NCBI GenBank assembly: GCA_965230215.1
Contig: CBDDKN010000001.1
Location: forward strand, 682,001 to 746,000
From: RFSX01 sp965230215
GTDB taxonomy: Bacteria > Bacteroidota > Bacteroidia > Chitinophagales > Saprospiraceae
Direction of reading: 5' to 3'
DNA: 64,000 bases
The notes below the pieces were generated by a model. The model was not told the DNA's origin and did no database searches. It was given only the letters and a program-made list of their open reading frames with translations. The translations under genes and the position numbers were made by a program. This document shows, piece by piece, positions 17,074-26,287 of this stretch. Numbering within the stretch: position 1 is the stretch's first letter; every line of letters begins with the position of its first letter.

Positions 17074-18126
17074 ATGTCCTATATAAAACCCAAATTTCAT
17101 CACCCCGCGCTAAAGAAAAATAAAGTAGGTTACCTTAAGTCAGATTATGAAGGCGTTATATCGACACTTTGTGCAGGATGTGGACATGATTCGATAAGTG
17201 GCGCTATTGTACAGGCTTGTTACGAAATAGACTTGGAGCCGCATCGACTTGCCAAATTATCTGGCATTGGCTGTTCTTCAAAAACACCTACGTATTTTTT
17301 GAGCAATTCCCACGGCTTTAACTCGGTGCATGGCAGAATGCCTTCAATCGCTACCGGGGCAAATATGGCCAATAAAGATTTATTGTATTTGGGTGTATCA
17401 GGAGATGGTGATACAGCGTCTATTGGTATGGGACAGTTCGTTCATGCGATTAGACGTAATCTTAATATGTGCTATATAGTAATGAACAATGGTTGTTATG
17501 GATTGACAAAAGGCCAGGATTCAGCAACGGCTGATTTTGGATCAATCAGCAAGGCAGGCAGTGAAAATCCCTACCAGGCCATTGACCTTGTAGGTATGGC
17601 TTTGGAACTAAATGCCACATTCGTCGCACGCAGCTTTTCTGGAGATAAAAATCAACTGGTACCTTTGATCAAGGCAGGACTCTCACATCCTGGATTTGCA
17701 TTTATTGATGTTATTTCTCCTTGTGTAACTTTTAATAATAATAAAGGTTCTACGAAGTCATATTCGCATGTCAGGGCTCATATTGAATCGACATCCGTGC
17801 TGGATTTTGTTCCCAGACAGGACGCTATCACCGCTGACTATGAACCAGGAGAAAATGCAGATGTAGAATTATTTGACGGTTCAAAGCTTAAATTAAGTAA
17901 AGTATCATCTCTCTGGGATCCAAGGGACAAGAATTCGGCTGTGCATCATCTTAATGCGTCAAAAGCAAAAGGACAGATTCTTACAGGCTTATTCTATATC
18001 GATACAGAAGCAGAAGACCTGCATAACAAACTAGGAACTGTAGACAAACCGTTAAACAAGCTTGGCTATTCTGAACTTTGTCCAGGAAATGATGCCTTAA
18101 ATGCAATTAATGACAGCTTCCGATAG
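17074..18126 (+). CDS. korB: 2-oxoacid:ferredoxin oxidoreductase beta subunit (TPP-binding)
   Basis: The start at 17074 (MSYIKPKFHHP) is preferred because it leaves a ten-base gap after korA rather than an overlap; the product is 350 residues. The CAGCGHDSISG segment and GIGCSSKTPTYF supply Cys residues for the catalytic core and its 4Fe-4S cluster. GDGDTASIGMGQF ... MNNGCYGLTKGQ is the thiamin diphosphate motif. It is the last gene of the flavoprotein-korA-korB operon and is convergent with the flavin reductase gene at 18130, only three bases away. Confidence 0.9.
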   Translation: MSYIKPKFHHPALKKNKVGYLKSDYEGVISTLCAGCGHDSISGAIVQACYEIDLEPHRLAKLSGIGCSSKTPTYFLSNSHGFNSVHGRMPSIATGANMANKDLLYLGVSGDGDTASIGMGQFVHAIRRNLNMCYIVMNNGCYGLTKGQDSATADFGSISKAGSENPYQAIDLVGMALELNATFVARSFSGDKNQLVPLIKAGLSHPGFAFIDVISPCVTFNNNKGSTKSYSHVRAHIESTSVLDFVPRQDAITADYEPGENADVELFDGSKLKLSKVSSLWDPRDKNSAVHHLNASKAKGQILTGLFYIDTEAEDLHNKLGTVDKPLNKLGYSELCPGNDALNAINDSFR

Positions 18127-18129
18127 GGC

Positions 18130-18732
18130 CTATTCATATTTGAATCTCCGTAAAGACTTTAAGGAATAATACGACTCTAGTCCAGAGACCATAACATGAT
18201 CAGAATGGTTGACATGCCCATCATCATGAATTAAATGTTGGTCAATATGAATGAATTGCATTTCCCCTATGATCATTAGTGTCTTATTAATGGGTATATC
18301 AATGCACTCTACAAGCTTCATTGCCAAAGAAAGAGATGCATCTTTCACGAAGGGTGCAAAAAAGTCATTTCTATAAACAGACTCAATGTCATAATGATCA
18401 AATTCAGACACATTCCGAGGTAGCTTGTTTGAGGTTTTGTGAGCATTGCTTAAAAAAGCTGCATTAACAGTGTTTAAGCTGTAATATTCTGATTCAATAA
18501 TATTCTCGTAAGTATGCCTTTCGACACTGATCGGACGCATAATAAAAGCTATCAAAGGAGGATTGGCCCCTATGTGTATGACGCTATTGAATATGGCAAG
18601 GTTTTCTTGTCCCTCTTCTGACCTTGTACCTACCAACCAGGCTGTCCTTGGACCTGAAAGATTATTGAATAGCCTGATACGTTTATTTTTGTCAAACCGG
18701 CGATACGCTTCTCTGTCGATTATTGTATACAT
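18130..18732 (-). CDS. flavin reductase-like (FMN-binding split barrel) protein
   Basis: This 200-residue cytoplasmic protein has the split-barrel flavin-binding pattern: GPRTAWLVGTRSEEGQENLA, then FNSVIHIGANPPLIAFIMRP and TYENIIESEYYSLNTV. Members bind FMN and either reduce it for a partner oxygenase or act as stand-alone flavoproteins. No oxygenase is adjacent. The CIA30-family gene ends immediately before its start (18733), so the two are probably co-transcribed. Confidence 0.8.
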   Translation of the reverse strand: MYTIIDREAYRRFDKNKRIRLFNNLSGPRTAWLVGTRSEEGQENLAIFNSVIHIGANPPLIAFIMRPISVERHTYENIIESEYYSLNTVNAAFLSNAHKTSNKLPRNVSEFDHYDIESVYRNDFFAPFVKDASLSLAMKLVECIDIPINKTLMIIGEMQFIHIDQHLIHDDGHVNHSDHVMVSGLESYYSLKSLRRFKYE

Positions 18733-19266
18733 CTATTCAAACGCTACCTGACGAATTTTTAACTCAAACTCCCCAACTTGTTTATTGGCTATTAAGAACC
18801 CCAATTCTTCGAATGTACTGAAGTTAAAATTGGGCATATTCAATCTACGCCCGCGGAATTGTGGAGCCAGCTCTGATAATTCTATTTCTATGGTTTCCCA
18901 TTCGCCAGAAGTTTGAAAATCGTAGACATAACTTTGATAATCCCTAAGACTATTCTTTAATCTCAACTGATATACCTGTCCATCTCCTTTTAGCTCAAGC
19001 TTTATATGTTCGCGACCATCAATAGACTTCGGCTCTGGATAGTTGTATCTGATTGAAGAAAAACCACCATTATTCTCTAGGGATACACGGCCATAGAATT
19101 TTAGTGCATTTGAATCGTACGCTATATTTCCTGCCGAACGACCGCCCATAACAACGTCATCGACTACCCGCCAGCCATCAATGCTATTTTCTGAATTATA
19201 ATCGAATATCACCATGGCATCAGGATTGAAAGCTGTAATAAATAAAATGAGATATAGAATTTTCAT
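18733..19266 (-). CDS. CIA30-family protein
   Basis: This 177-residue protein resembles complex I intermediate-associated protein 30, a carbohydrate-binding-like beta-sandwich. The signature WRVVDDVVMGGRSAGNIAY at 32-50, then GGFSSIRYNY and LKGDGQVYQLRLKNSL, identify it. A short hydrophobic N-terminus (ILYLILFITAF) suggests export. Bacterial members have no settled role. It abuts the flavin reductase gene with no spacing. Confidence 0.82.
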   Translation of the reverse strand: MKILYLILFITAFNPDAMVIFDYNSENSIDGWRVVDDVVMGGRSAGNIAYDSNALKFYGRVSLENNGGFSSIRYNYPEPKSIDGREHIKLELKGDGQVYQLRLKNSLRDYQSYVYDFQTSGEWETIEIELSELAPQFRGRRLNMPNFNFSTFEELGFLIANKQVGEFELKIRQVAFE

Positions 19267-19324
19267 AGCATATAAATAGATTTCCTGAATTTATGTTTAA
19301 AAAAGCTCAGGTATATGCGATTTA

Positions 19325-20032
19325 TTATTGCACTATGCTCTCAATGAAGTCACCGACATAATATGATACAAGAGCAGCCAACAATCCCAGCATTAAGGTT
19401 TCTGCAATTCCTTTAAGTACTGGCGTCTTTGTGACATAGGTTTTTAACCAACCAATTATAATGAACCCAAAAGCAGTCAACAATGAAGCAATTAAAAACA
19501 AATTGGCATTGATGCTGTGAATATAATCAACCACATAAGCCAGCAATGGGATAAGGCCAATCGATATAAATGAAATATAAGTTACAAGGCCAATCTTAAA
19601 GTCTGAACGATTGTCTTCTGTGCTACCCTCTTCTAATACCATTAAATCAGCAACCCACATGTCCTTATTCTGTTTGATGCGTTCTACCAATTCGGTAATT
19701 ACCGGCTCCTCCAAACCTTTGGCTCTATAATGGTCATATAACAATAGCGTTTGGGATTCCGGATTGCTTTCTATCAATTGATATTTCTGGGCTTTTTGAT
19801 TACGTATATTGGCAGATTTGGTTTTGGAGGACAGGTAAGCACCAATAGACATGGCAAATCCATCGGCCAATAAATTGGCAAACCCAAGTATAATGATAAT
19901 TCGGGTATCCAGGTTGGCACCAACAGCTCCTGAAACTACCGCAAATGTGGTGACACAACCATCCAGGCCTCCGTAAACAAATTCACCAAGGTAGCTTGTA
20001 TATATACACTTATTATTATCGTTGGCCGCCAT
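19325..20032 (-). CDS. VIT1/CCC1-family iron/manganese transporter
   Basis: This 235-residue inner membrane protein has the N-terminal VIT signature LGEFVYGGLDGCVTTFAVVSGAVGA and ILGFANLLADGFAMSIGAYLSSK, a cytoplasmic helical hairpin (about 70-140, metal-binding domain with several Glu) and three further helices. Family members export or sequester Fe2+ and Mn2+. It is monocistronic, with a terminator of the upstream gene ahead of it. Confidence 0.85.
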   Translation of the reverse strand: MAANDNNKCIYTSYLGEFVYGGLDGCVTTFAVVSGAVGANLDTRIIIILGFANLLADGFAMSIGAYLSSKTKSANIRNQKAQKYQLIESNPESQTLLLYDHYRAKGLEEPVITELVERIKQNKDMWVADLMVLEEGSTEDNRSDFKIGLVTYISFISIGLIPLLAYVVDYIHSINANLFLIASLLTAFGFIIIGWLKTYVTKTPVLKGIAETLMLGLLAALVSYYVGDFIESIVQ

Positions 20033-20091
20033 AAGATGAATTAACTTCTTATTAATAAGTACTTGAACTTCATCTATATTAAGAAGTATTC

Positions 20092-20136
20092 AGACAAAAA
20101 CAAAAAAAACCGAACAGTTAGCGGCTGTCCGGTTTA
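20092..20136 (-). terminator. terminator of the DoxX-cytochrome operon
   Basis: On the minus strand AACCGGACAG (20134-20125) pairs with CTGTTCGGTT (20118-20109), with one mismatch, and is followed by a long T-rich run (20108-20092). It lies just after the cytochrome stop codon at 20165. Confidence 0.8.
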
Positions 20137-20164
20137 TTAAGAATGAATTCTTATTATGGATTTA

Positions 20165-21652
20165 TTATAAGCAAAGCATATATGCCACCAGGGCATCTTT
20201 TTCTTCTTGATTCAATTTTAATTCTAAGATCAGATTAAAGAACTCAACTGTATCATCAAGCGTTGGCAATCGATCATCATGAAGATATGGAGGTGAATCC
20301 TTTATACCTCTTAAAGGAAAAGTCTTAATTGGACCTTCAGGTCTGCCTACATAAAATCGTTCAACCTGAAGATCATGCATGTAATCATCTACGAATGCAG
20401 GGCCATAATGGCAATCTGCACATTGTGCTTTTCCAAAGAACAGTTCCTCACCGAATAATTCCTGCGCACTGGCTTTGGATTTTATCAATTTACCGTTAGG
20501 TCCGAGCTTAGGAGCTGGTGGAAAATCAAGCATGGCGTTGAAGTCCCCCATCCTATTTGAAACGGATTTCTGATGACCACGAGGTCCAATGGCTTGCATG
20601 AAACCAGGATCACCATCAAAGTACTCCTCGATTTCAGCAAAATGATCCATACTTCTAATTGAACGCTTAGAAGACAGCTGCATCAAATTAAAGTTGCCAC
20701 GCATGGATGGTGTGCCAACTCTTAATCTGGCTAAAGTAGGTCTGCTATCGGGTCCAAGTTCAAAAGCACCATTTGTGTGACCATTTACATGACACGAAAA
20801 GCATGCAACTCCAGCACTTGGCTCTTCCGTCACCCTGTGTGTTGTGTGATTAAACCAGGTTGTTGCTGTAGGACGTAAAAGTTCTTTTAGCCCTTCCATT
20901 TGCTCTGGTGTCAGTAAACCATTAAATATTTCATAATAGTTACTCAGTGTCACTTCTTTCCCATTTGTCACATCACCCAGTTCCTTATGTGTTGATAAGA
21001 ACATTGGTGGTGGAAATTCTGGTAGATATTCATCCGGATAATCATGATCAACATCGATTCTGATATGTTCTGGATGCGCCTGATTCCAGCTATCAGGGAA
21101 CACCATATGCGCGGTTGTAGCCAATGGATGTGCCAATGGCTTGAACGGGAAGAGATCTCTTCTTCTGATTTCTTCAGGACTCATTTCTGCCAAAGCTTCA
21201 TAACTTTCAACACCCGAAGGCAATCTTGTAATGGGCCCTTTCATGATTTTCTTTCTACCTCCTGACATATATTCATCGTAGCTCTCACCATTAAAGTCAT
21301 AGCGGCTGTTCATATAGGCATCCACATCCTTCATGAGGTCTGGCTTGCGGTCAAGATTATAACTAAGCCATTCTTCCCACTCCATAGGAAGGTTGGCATT
21401 CATAAATGAAGATTTGCCTTTACCTGCATATCTCCATAAATCAAAAGGCGCACGCTCCCCTTTCTTGAGATCAGGGAATGGCAGCAAGGAGTCTACATGA
21501 TTTGGCCCCAGTCCATAATCAGGTTCAACGTAGTTTTCAACCTCTGCACCTCTCGATTGAAGCAAATGAAGATCCACTTCTATCGGTAATTGTGATGCGA
21601 TTAGTACAGCACTGAAGAATACAATTGCAATGGCTGTTTTTTTGTATTTCAT
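20165..21652 (-). CDS. di-haem cytochrome c family protein
   Basis: This 495-residue exported protein (hydrophobic N-terminus, residues 5-20) has two haem c sites, CFSCH at 284-288 and CADCH at 411-415. The second is followed by YGPAF and, further on, FPLRGIKDSPPYLHDDRLPTLDDTVEFF, the C-terminal pattern of the di-haem cytochrome c peroxidase/MauG superfamily. It differs by a long N-terminal extension of about 270 residues. It probably works in the periplasm as an electron-transfer or peroxidase-like enzyme. The DoxX gene lies ten bases upstream, so they form an operon whose promoter region carries the LytTR-type repeats. Confidence 0.82.
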   Translation of the reverse strand: MKYKKTAIAIVFFSAVLIASQLPIEVDLHLLQSRGAEVENYVEPDYGLGPNHVDSLLPFPDLKKGERAPFDLWRYAGKGKSSFMNANLPMEWEEWLSYNLDRKPDLMKDVDAYMNSRYDFNGESYDEYMSGGRKKIMKGPITRLPSGVESYEALAEMSPEEIRRRDLFPFKPLAHPLATTAHMVFPDSWNQAHPEHIRIDVDHDYPDEYLPEFPPPMFLSTHKELGDVTNGKEVTLSNYYEIFNGLLTPEQMEGLKELLRPTATTWFNHTTHRVTEEPSAGVACFSCHVNGHTNGAFELGPDSRPTLARLRVGTPSMRGNFNLMQLSSKRSIRSMDHFAEIEEYFDGDPGFMQAIGPRGHQKSVSNRMGDFNAMLDFPPAPKLGPNGKLIKSKASAQELFGEELFFGKAQCADCHYGPAFVDDYMHDLQVERFYVGRPEGPIKTFPLRGIKDSPPYLHDDRLPTLDDTVEFFNLILELKLNQEEKDALVAYMLCL

Positions 21653-21662
21653 ATTGTTGATT

Positions 21663-22124
21663 CTAGGTTAAGTTCAGGAGATTACTTTCATTCTGATGCA
21701 ATTCGGATCTATCTTCCTTTTTATGGTTGGAACTTGGATACAGAACCCAAAGCGCACTGATTAATGCTATATTCTTGTATATGTATTGACCAAGAAGTGA
21801 TGGTGTTAATGCAGATCCAGCAAAGACCTGCTCAGGAAATAAAACCAAAGGAGTAAAAGTCATAATCAAGTGTGCAATACCTATAATCACACCCCATTTT
21901 AAATACTTGCCTGTGATGAGAGATAGGCCAATTGCCAACTCCAATAGGGCTAGTGATATAATGCAGGTCTTAGTAGATAGAATTTCGAAACATAAGATGC
22001 TTACAGTATTGATGCCTAATGCTTCTGCCGGACTGGCATTTGGGAAAAGCTTGAGAAAGCCAAAGTAAAAAAAGATGATTCCTATACTTACAGAAAGCAC
22101 TCTCAGTTTGAGCTTATTATTCAT
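21663..22124 (-). CDS. DoxX-like membrane protein
   Basis: This 153-residue protein has four membrane helices (GIIFFYFGFLKLFPN, CIISLALLELAIGLSLITG, WGVIIGIAHLIMTFTPLVLF and IALISALWVLYP). This is the DoxX/DoxD-like fold with the conserved GFLKL and E..IG positions. Family members associate with quinone-linked redox enzymes. It precedes the di-haem cytochrome by ten bases and is divergent from the LytTR regulator, pointing to an electron-transfer pair under that regulator. Confidence 0.75.
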   Translation of the reverse strand: MNNKLKLRVLSVSIGIIFFYFGFLKLFPNASPAEALGINTVSILCFEILSTKTCIISLALLELAIGLSLITGKYLKWGVIIGIAHLIMTFTPLVLFPEQVFAGSALTPSLLGQYIYKNIALISALWVLYPSSNHKKEDRSELHQNESNLLNLT

Positions 22125-22213
22125 TTTAGATTGGTTTTGTTTTATTTATAAACCTTTAAAAAGGCTTATATCATAAGCTAATGTAAATGAGATGTTCATG
22201 CTTTCTTCAAGTT

Positions 22214-22248
22214 TTATGTGAATTGCCTAACTTGTTATGTGAAATGCC
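22214..22248. promoter_or_regulatory. two 14-bp direct repeats, 21-bp period (LytTR-type operator)
   Basis: TTATGTGAATTGCC (22214-22227) and TTATGTGAAATGCC (22235-22248) differ at one base and start exactly 21 bases apart. Paired direct repeats at two helical turns are the known binding geometry of LytTR-domain regulators such as AgrA and ComE. They lie 16 bases before the LytTR response regulator ATG and 90 bases upstream of the divergent DoxX gene. Related repeats with the same period are found upstream of the haloperoxidase gene at 42702. Confidence 0.65.
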
Positions 22249-22263
22249 AAATATTCATTTTGA

Positions 22264-22965
22264 ATGTCAGAACTAACAAAAAAACTGAGATGCCTGATCA
22301 TTGATGATGATCCGACAATAACCGACCTGATTCAATATTTTTGCAGCAAGGTTGACAGGATTGAATTTTGTTTGACTTGCAATAATGCCATTGATGGGCT
22401 AAAACTTATATCCTCTCAAGAATTTGACCTTTTATTCCTTGATTACAATATGCCAGACCTCAATGGAAAGGCTATACTGGATTTAAAGAAAGACAATAGT
22501 AAAGTTATAATGATTACATCCCATGCTGATTTTGCTGTTGAATCATACAATTATGACAAGCTGATTGATTATTTATTGAAACCAATAAAGTTTGAAAGAT
22601 TCTTAAAAGCCATTGAGAAATTTGAACCTGCTGAAACCTCAGCAGTTGAATCAAATGATAATGAGCAGTTCTTCGTCAAAGATGGCAACAAATGGGTTAA
22701 TGTCAAGCTGAACGATGTGCTTTATATCAAGTCGGATTCTAACTATGTGACTTGGCATACAGCTTCGCGTCAGGTTATCAGTCTTATGAACCTTAAAGAT
22801 CTTGAATCGGAATTACCCAATCGATTTATTAGAGTTCACAGATCATATATTATCAATACAGAAAAGATTGAGAGCATAAGCAAGGATAGTGTTGTAATCA
22901 ATAATGTCTCTATCTCAATTGGGAACAGCTACAAGCACCTCGTCGAAAAGATAATCTCAAGTTAA
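22264..22965 (+). CDS. LytTR-family response regulator
   Basis: This 233-residue protein has an N-terminal receiver domain (acidic pocket DDD at 14-16, phosphoacceptor Asp60 in FLDYNMPDLNG, Lys in LLKPIKFERF near 110) and a C-terminal LytTR DNA-binding domain (about 135-232: WVNVKLNDVLYIKSDSNY ... RFIRVHRSYIIN). It should bind direct repeats as a dimer when phosphorylated. The gene is preceded by two 21-bp-spaced repeats and overlaps the convergent hybrid kinase gene by four bases at their 3' ends, which suggests that they are a cognate pair. Confidence 0.92.
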   Translation: MSELTKKLRCLIIDDDPTITDLIQYFCSKVDRIEFCLTCNNAIDGLKLISSQEFDLLFLDYNMPDLNGKAILDLKKDNSKVIMITSHADFAVESYNYDKLIDYLLKPIKFERFLKAIEKFEPAETSAVESNDNEQFFVKDGNKWVNVKLNDVLYIKSDSNYVTWHTASRQVISLMNLKDLESELPNRFIRVHRSYIINTEKIESISKDSVVINNVSISIGNSYKHLVEKIISS

Positions 22966-25565
22966 TAGTCAATAGCCTTTCTGATGTGTTCAAGATAATA
23001 TTGCATCCTCAGCAATACTTCAGAAGCCAAACTGCCGTTCAGGGATCGCGTGCCGTTTTGAATCTCGATAAGTAAAGTTTCAAACTTATCGAGTTTAATG
23101 CGCCTTACGGAGGTTATTATCTTATGAATGATGTCAGCTGCTTCTTTGCTGTCATTATCATTTATTGCACTGCTTAGCTTATCACTTAAGACACGCCACT
23201 CGTCATAAAGCAAGTTTAATGCATTTGAAACTTTAACATTATCATTATCGTAATCATCAGATATAGAATCGAATATAGGCATACCGTAATGAAGCTCCTT
23301 GAGACTTCCACTGATCAGTTCCCGCAGGTAGTTGGAAGAAACTGGCTTTTGTAGAAAAACAAAATCGCCAGTCAATGCTATTTCTGATTTTGCTTTAGCG
23401 GTAATTACAAATAAGATGGCTTCCTCATGCAGCTTGGAGTAAATCAGATTCTCAAAATGAGTCACGTCCGCATTGCCCAACCTGTAATCAGTAATACAAA
23501 TATCAAATGTATTGTCTACTGCAACCAATTCATCATAATTTCTACAAATCGTAAGCTTGTAGTCCAGCGCTTCAAATGTGTGTCTGTACAGATCAATAAT
23601 TTGTAAATCATCTTCAATAATGAGCATTTCAATATCAAACTCATTTGAAACTTCCGTTTTGGCGCTGTGATGTTTCTTCACTTGTTCATTAAGTCGATGC
23701 TTCAGTTCCAGGTCAAAATAAAACCGCGAACCAATGCCCTCAGTAGATTCAATTTGTAGTGCCGAACCAAATAATTTTAAGATATGCTGAACTATGGATA
23801 AACCCAAACCATAACTATCCGAAACGCCTTCACTATAATAGCGTTTAGATATGCTTTCTAAATCCTGAGCAGGTATACCGACTCCGTTATCAATAACCTC
23901 AAACCTGATTATGTCAACTTCATTATCAACAGGCTCTAATAATGCTAGCTTTAAGTCGACAGCACCTTTTGAAGGAGTAAACTTGATTGCGTTGATAATC
24001 AGGTTAGTCAAAACCTGATTTAACCTTGTGGTATCATAATAGTATAACTTTTGCTCAAGGCCCTTATCAGTTTCAACATTGAAATCTACACCCTTTATCA
24101 TAGCGGCATAGGCAAACAGATTCTTAAAGCTCTGCGTTTGTTTATGAATATCTACCCAATCTTTGTTTAATTGAACATGGCCATCTACTATCTTTTTATA
24201 ATCCAATATATCGTTAGAAAGGCTTTCCAGGTAAGTCGTTGAAAGTCTGATGCTATCTATTAACGATACCTGATGAGGCAAAATGTCATTTTTAGACAGA
24301 ATTTCACTTACACCCAGGATATTTTGGATAGGGTTACGAATCTCATGGCTCATGTTTTCGAGGAATTCCTGCTTTTCACGAACCGCCTTTTCAGCTCGTT
24401 CCTTTTCCGCCCTCAAATCATCAATATTTGAGTTAATCACTTCTGACATCCGATTAAAACTTCTTGCCAGAACACCTATCTCGTCATTGCGTTGGTCGGG
24501 TAACCTTGTAGGCCGCAATGAACTGGAAAAGATATCTATCTGTTCGGTAATACTATTCAATTCTCCCACCTGTCTTCTTAACAAAATCAGGGAAAATAAT
24601 AAGGAGAATAAAGACAGGATAAGTACAACAAGGAAAATGCTCCTCCGCCATTTAAAATAGCCTTGCAAAAGCACATTCCTGTCAGCACTTAGTAAAATAT
24701 ATATACCATATCCTGGTCTTGGAAAATATGCGTTAGCAATTGAATACAAAAAGTCCCCATTCCTGAATACCTCACCCTGATGCATTGAATGGAGGCGTTC
24801 CGGTTCTGCACCAAAATTATCTTTGAAGTCTGAATCTCTGCCAAATTCAAACGAAAAAGCCTTAAGGGTATCTTGATGCAAGACATAATGTGACTTGCTA
24901 TTGACAAGACTCAAATAGGAATTACTTCCGGCAATGGCTTGAATCTCATTGTATAACGGATTTAAGTCTGAATTGATAATCACAATCCCCCTCAGTTTAC
25001 CACTAAAATAAATTGGATATGCCATTCTTAGAGTAGGCGTATAAGGCAGACTAATTACACCAAATTCCTTATTCAAATCTATTTCAGAAATATAGATAGA
25101 ATCTTCTGGCAGTTGAGTCGTTGTTACAAAGTAATCCCTATCTCCCTTGGACTGTAATAAGCTGTCAGCAATTACCGTACACCGATCAAGCTTGCGTTCG
25201 ACTCTAATGAGCTCCTTCCCAGCATCAGCCAGACCAATAAATCTTAATTGCGATACATTAGGATTAGATTCGATAAAACTCAAATACTCTTTGGTGAGCA
25301 ATTCTTTATTGCTGTTGCTGCCATCCTGTAAGTACTCTAATAAAAGTGGGTTTTGAGAGAGATATCTTATGTCATAACTCAGTTCGTCAACAAATTCTGT
25401 CAACCTCAGCTTAACCAGTTCTGCACTGTGTAGTAAATTTTGCTCCGAGGCCTGTAATATTTCTCTTGAACTGTTTTTGAGAACAAAGAATACGATCAAG
25501 CTTGTTGATATAACGAAAATCAAAAAGTAGCTAAGAGCATTCTTACTGGCTAGAGATAATTTCAA
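22962..25565 (-). CDS. hybrid sensor histidine kinase (HAMP-HisKA-HATPase-receiver-HPt)
   Basis: This 867-residue inner membrane kinase has a helix at 10-30, a periplasmic Cache-like sensor at about 35-300 (GVISLPYTPTLRMAYPIYFSG ... GIVIINSDLNP), a second helix at 308-330, HAMP, and a HisKA domain with phospho-His407 (ENMSHEIRNP). The ATPase domain has an N box (NLIINAIKFTP), DNGVGIP and GLGLS. A receiver domain carries Asp693 (ICITDYRLG), and a C-terminal HPt-like helix bundle carries His814 (ADIIHKIITSVRRIK). The His-Asp-His set implies a phosphorelay ending on a separate response regulator. The convergent LytTR regulator is the obvious partner. Confidence 0.9.
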   Translation of the reverse strand: MKLSLASKNALSYFLIFVISTSLIVFFVLKNSSREILQASEQNLLHSAELVKLRLTEFVDELSYDIRYLSQNPLLLEYLQDGSNSNKELLTKEYLSFIESNPNVSQLRFIGLADAGKELIRVERKLDRCTVIADSLLQSKGDRDYFVTTTQLPEDSIYISEIDLNKEFGVISLPYTPTLRMAYPIYFSGKLRGIVIINSDLNPLYNEIQAIAGSNSYLSLVNSKSHYVLHQDTLKAFSFEFGRDSDFKDNFGAEPERLHSMHQGEVFRNGDFLYSIANAYFPRPGYGIYILLSADRNVLLQGYFKWRRSIFLVVLILSLFSLLFSLILLRRQVGELNSITEQIDIFSSSLRPTRLPDQRNDEIGVLARSFNRMSEVINSNIDDLRAEKERAEKAVREKQEFLENMSHEIRNPIQNILGVSEILSKNDILPHQVSLIDSIRLSTTYLESLSNDILDYKKIVDGHVQLNKDWVDIHKQTQSFKNLFAYAAMIKGVDFNVETDKGLEQKLYYYDTTRLNQVLTNLIINAIKFTPSKGAVDLKLALLEPVDNEVDIIRFEVIDNGVGIPAQDLESISKRYYSEGVSDSYGLGLSIVQHILKLFGSALQIESTEGIGSRFYFDLELKHRLNEQVKKHHSAKTEVSNEFDIEMLIIEDDLQIIDLYRHTFEALDYKLTICRNYDELVAVDNTFDICITDYRLGNADVTHFENLIYSKLHEEAILFVITAKAKSEIALTGDFVFLQKPVSSNYLRELISGSLKELHYGMPIFDSISDDYDNDNVKVSNALNLLYDEWRVLSDKLSSAINDNDSKEAADIIHKIITSVRRIKLDKFETLLIEIQNGTRSLNGSLASEVLLRMQYYLEHIRKAIDY

Positions 25566-25633
25566 TATGGGCTTATTTGTTATTCAAAATAGAAAAGATT
25601 GCTTAAATCTGGTACTGAGGTTTGTTATCAAAG

Positions 25634-26209
25634 CTATGTACGAGGTAGCTCTTTGCATCCTGAGTTATAAAAGTTTTCAAAACCATCATCCATCCGCAAG
25701 AAAGCCAACATCGGATGATTAAGAATCATTTCGCTGTTTGGCAAACCCTTTGCAACGGCGTTCTTAATACAATTATAGGCGTTGGTCGTGTCTTCAAGGA
25801 CTGAATATGCACATGCCATATGGAAATAAATCTCGGCATCGTCACTATCAAAATCCAGGGCGGTTTGAAAATTCTCCAGCGCCTCATCCAATTCATATTC
25901 ATTCAATTGCATCAGAGCTTTTTTCTTGTACTTATTCTGTGGTTTGGAAGCTATTGAAATCAGTACATCAGATTTGATCAGTTCGCCGTTTCTTCTTAAA
26001 TCTATGAAGATTTGTATTCCATTTGTTTTTGTAGTCAATACATATCGGGCATTATGACCATCTTCAATCACCGTAAAGTGATGGTGGGTGCCCATCAGAG
26101 ACCCCTTTGATGACACAACCTGTCCCCCAACAATTACGGTCTCCATACCCAACCAATTATTGTGAAACTCTATAGTCGTCTCTCCTACCTTTAATTTTTT
26201 ATAATACAT
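25634..26209 (-). CDS. TPR-containing protein of unknown function
   Basis: The start at 26209 (MYYKKLKVGETTIEF) is preferred over 26248 because the extra residues look non-native. The N-terminal half (about 1-90) is a beta-rich domain (VIVGGQVVSSKGSLMGTHHHFTV ...). The C-terminal half holds about two TPR units (YELDEALENFQTALDFDSDDAEIYFHMACAYSVLEDTTNAYNCIKNAV). There is no signal peptide, so it should be cytoplasmic. Similar beta-plus-TPR proteins occur in Bacteroidetes without an assigned role. It is divergent from the fasciclin gene. Confidence 0.6.
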   Translation of the reverse strand: MYYKKLKVGETTIEFHNNWLGMETVIVGGQVVSSKGSLMGTHHHFTVIEDGHNARYVLTTKTNGIQIFIDLRRNGELIKSDVLISIASKPQNKYKKKALMQLNEYELDEALENFQTALDFDSDDAEIYFHMACAYSVLEDTTNAYNCIKNAVAKGLPNSEMILNHPMLAFLRMDDGFENFYNSGCKELPRT

Positions 26210-26287
26210 TTTTTCAGATTGAGGCAACCCTTTTCTTACAACTTGCACATTATAGGATGTAATCGATTATTTAACAAAAATATTCTA

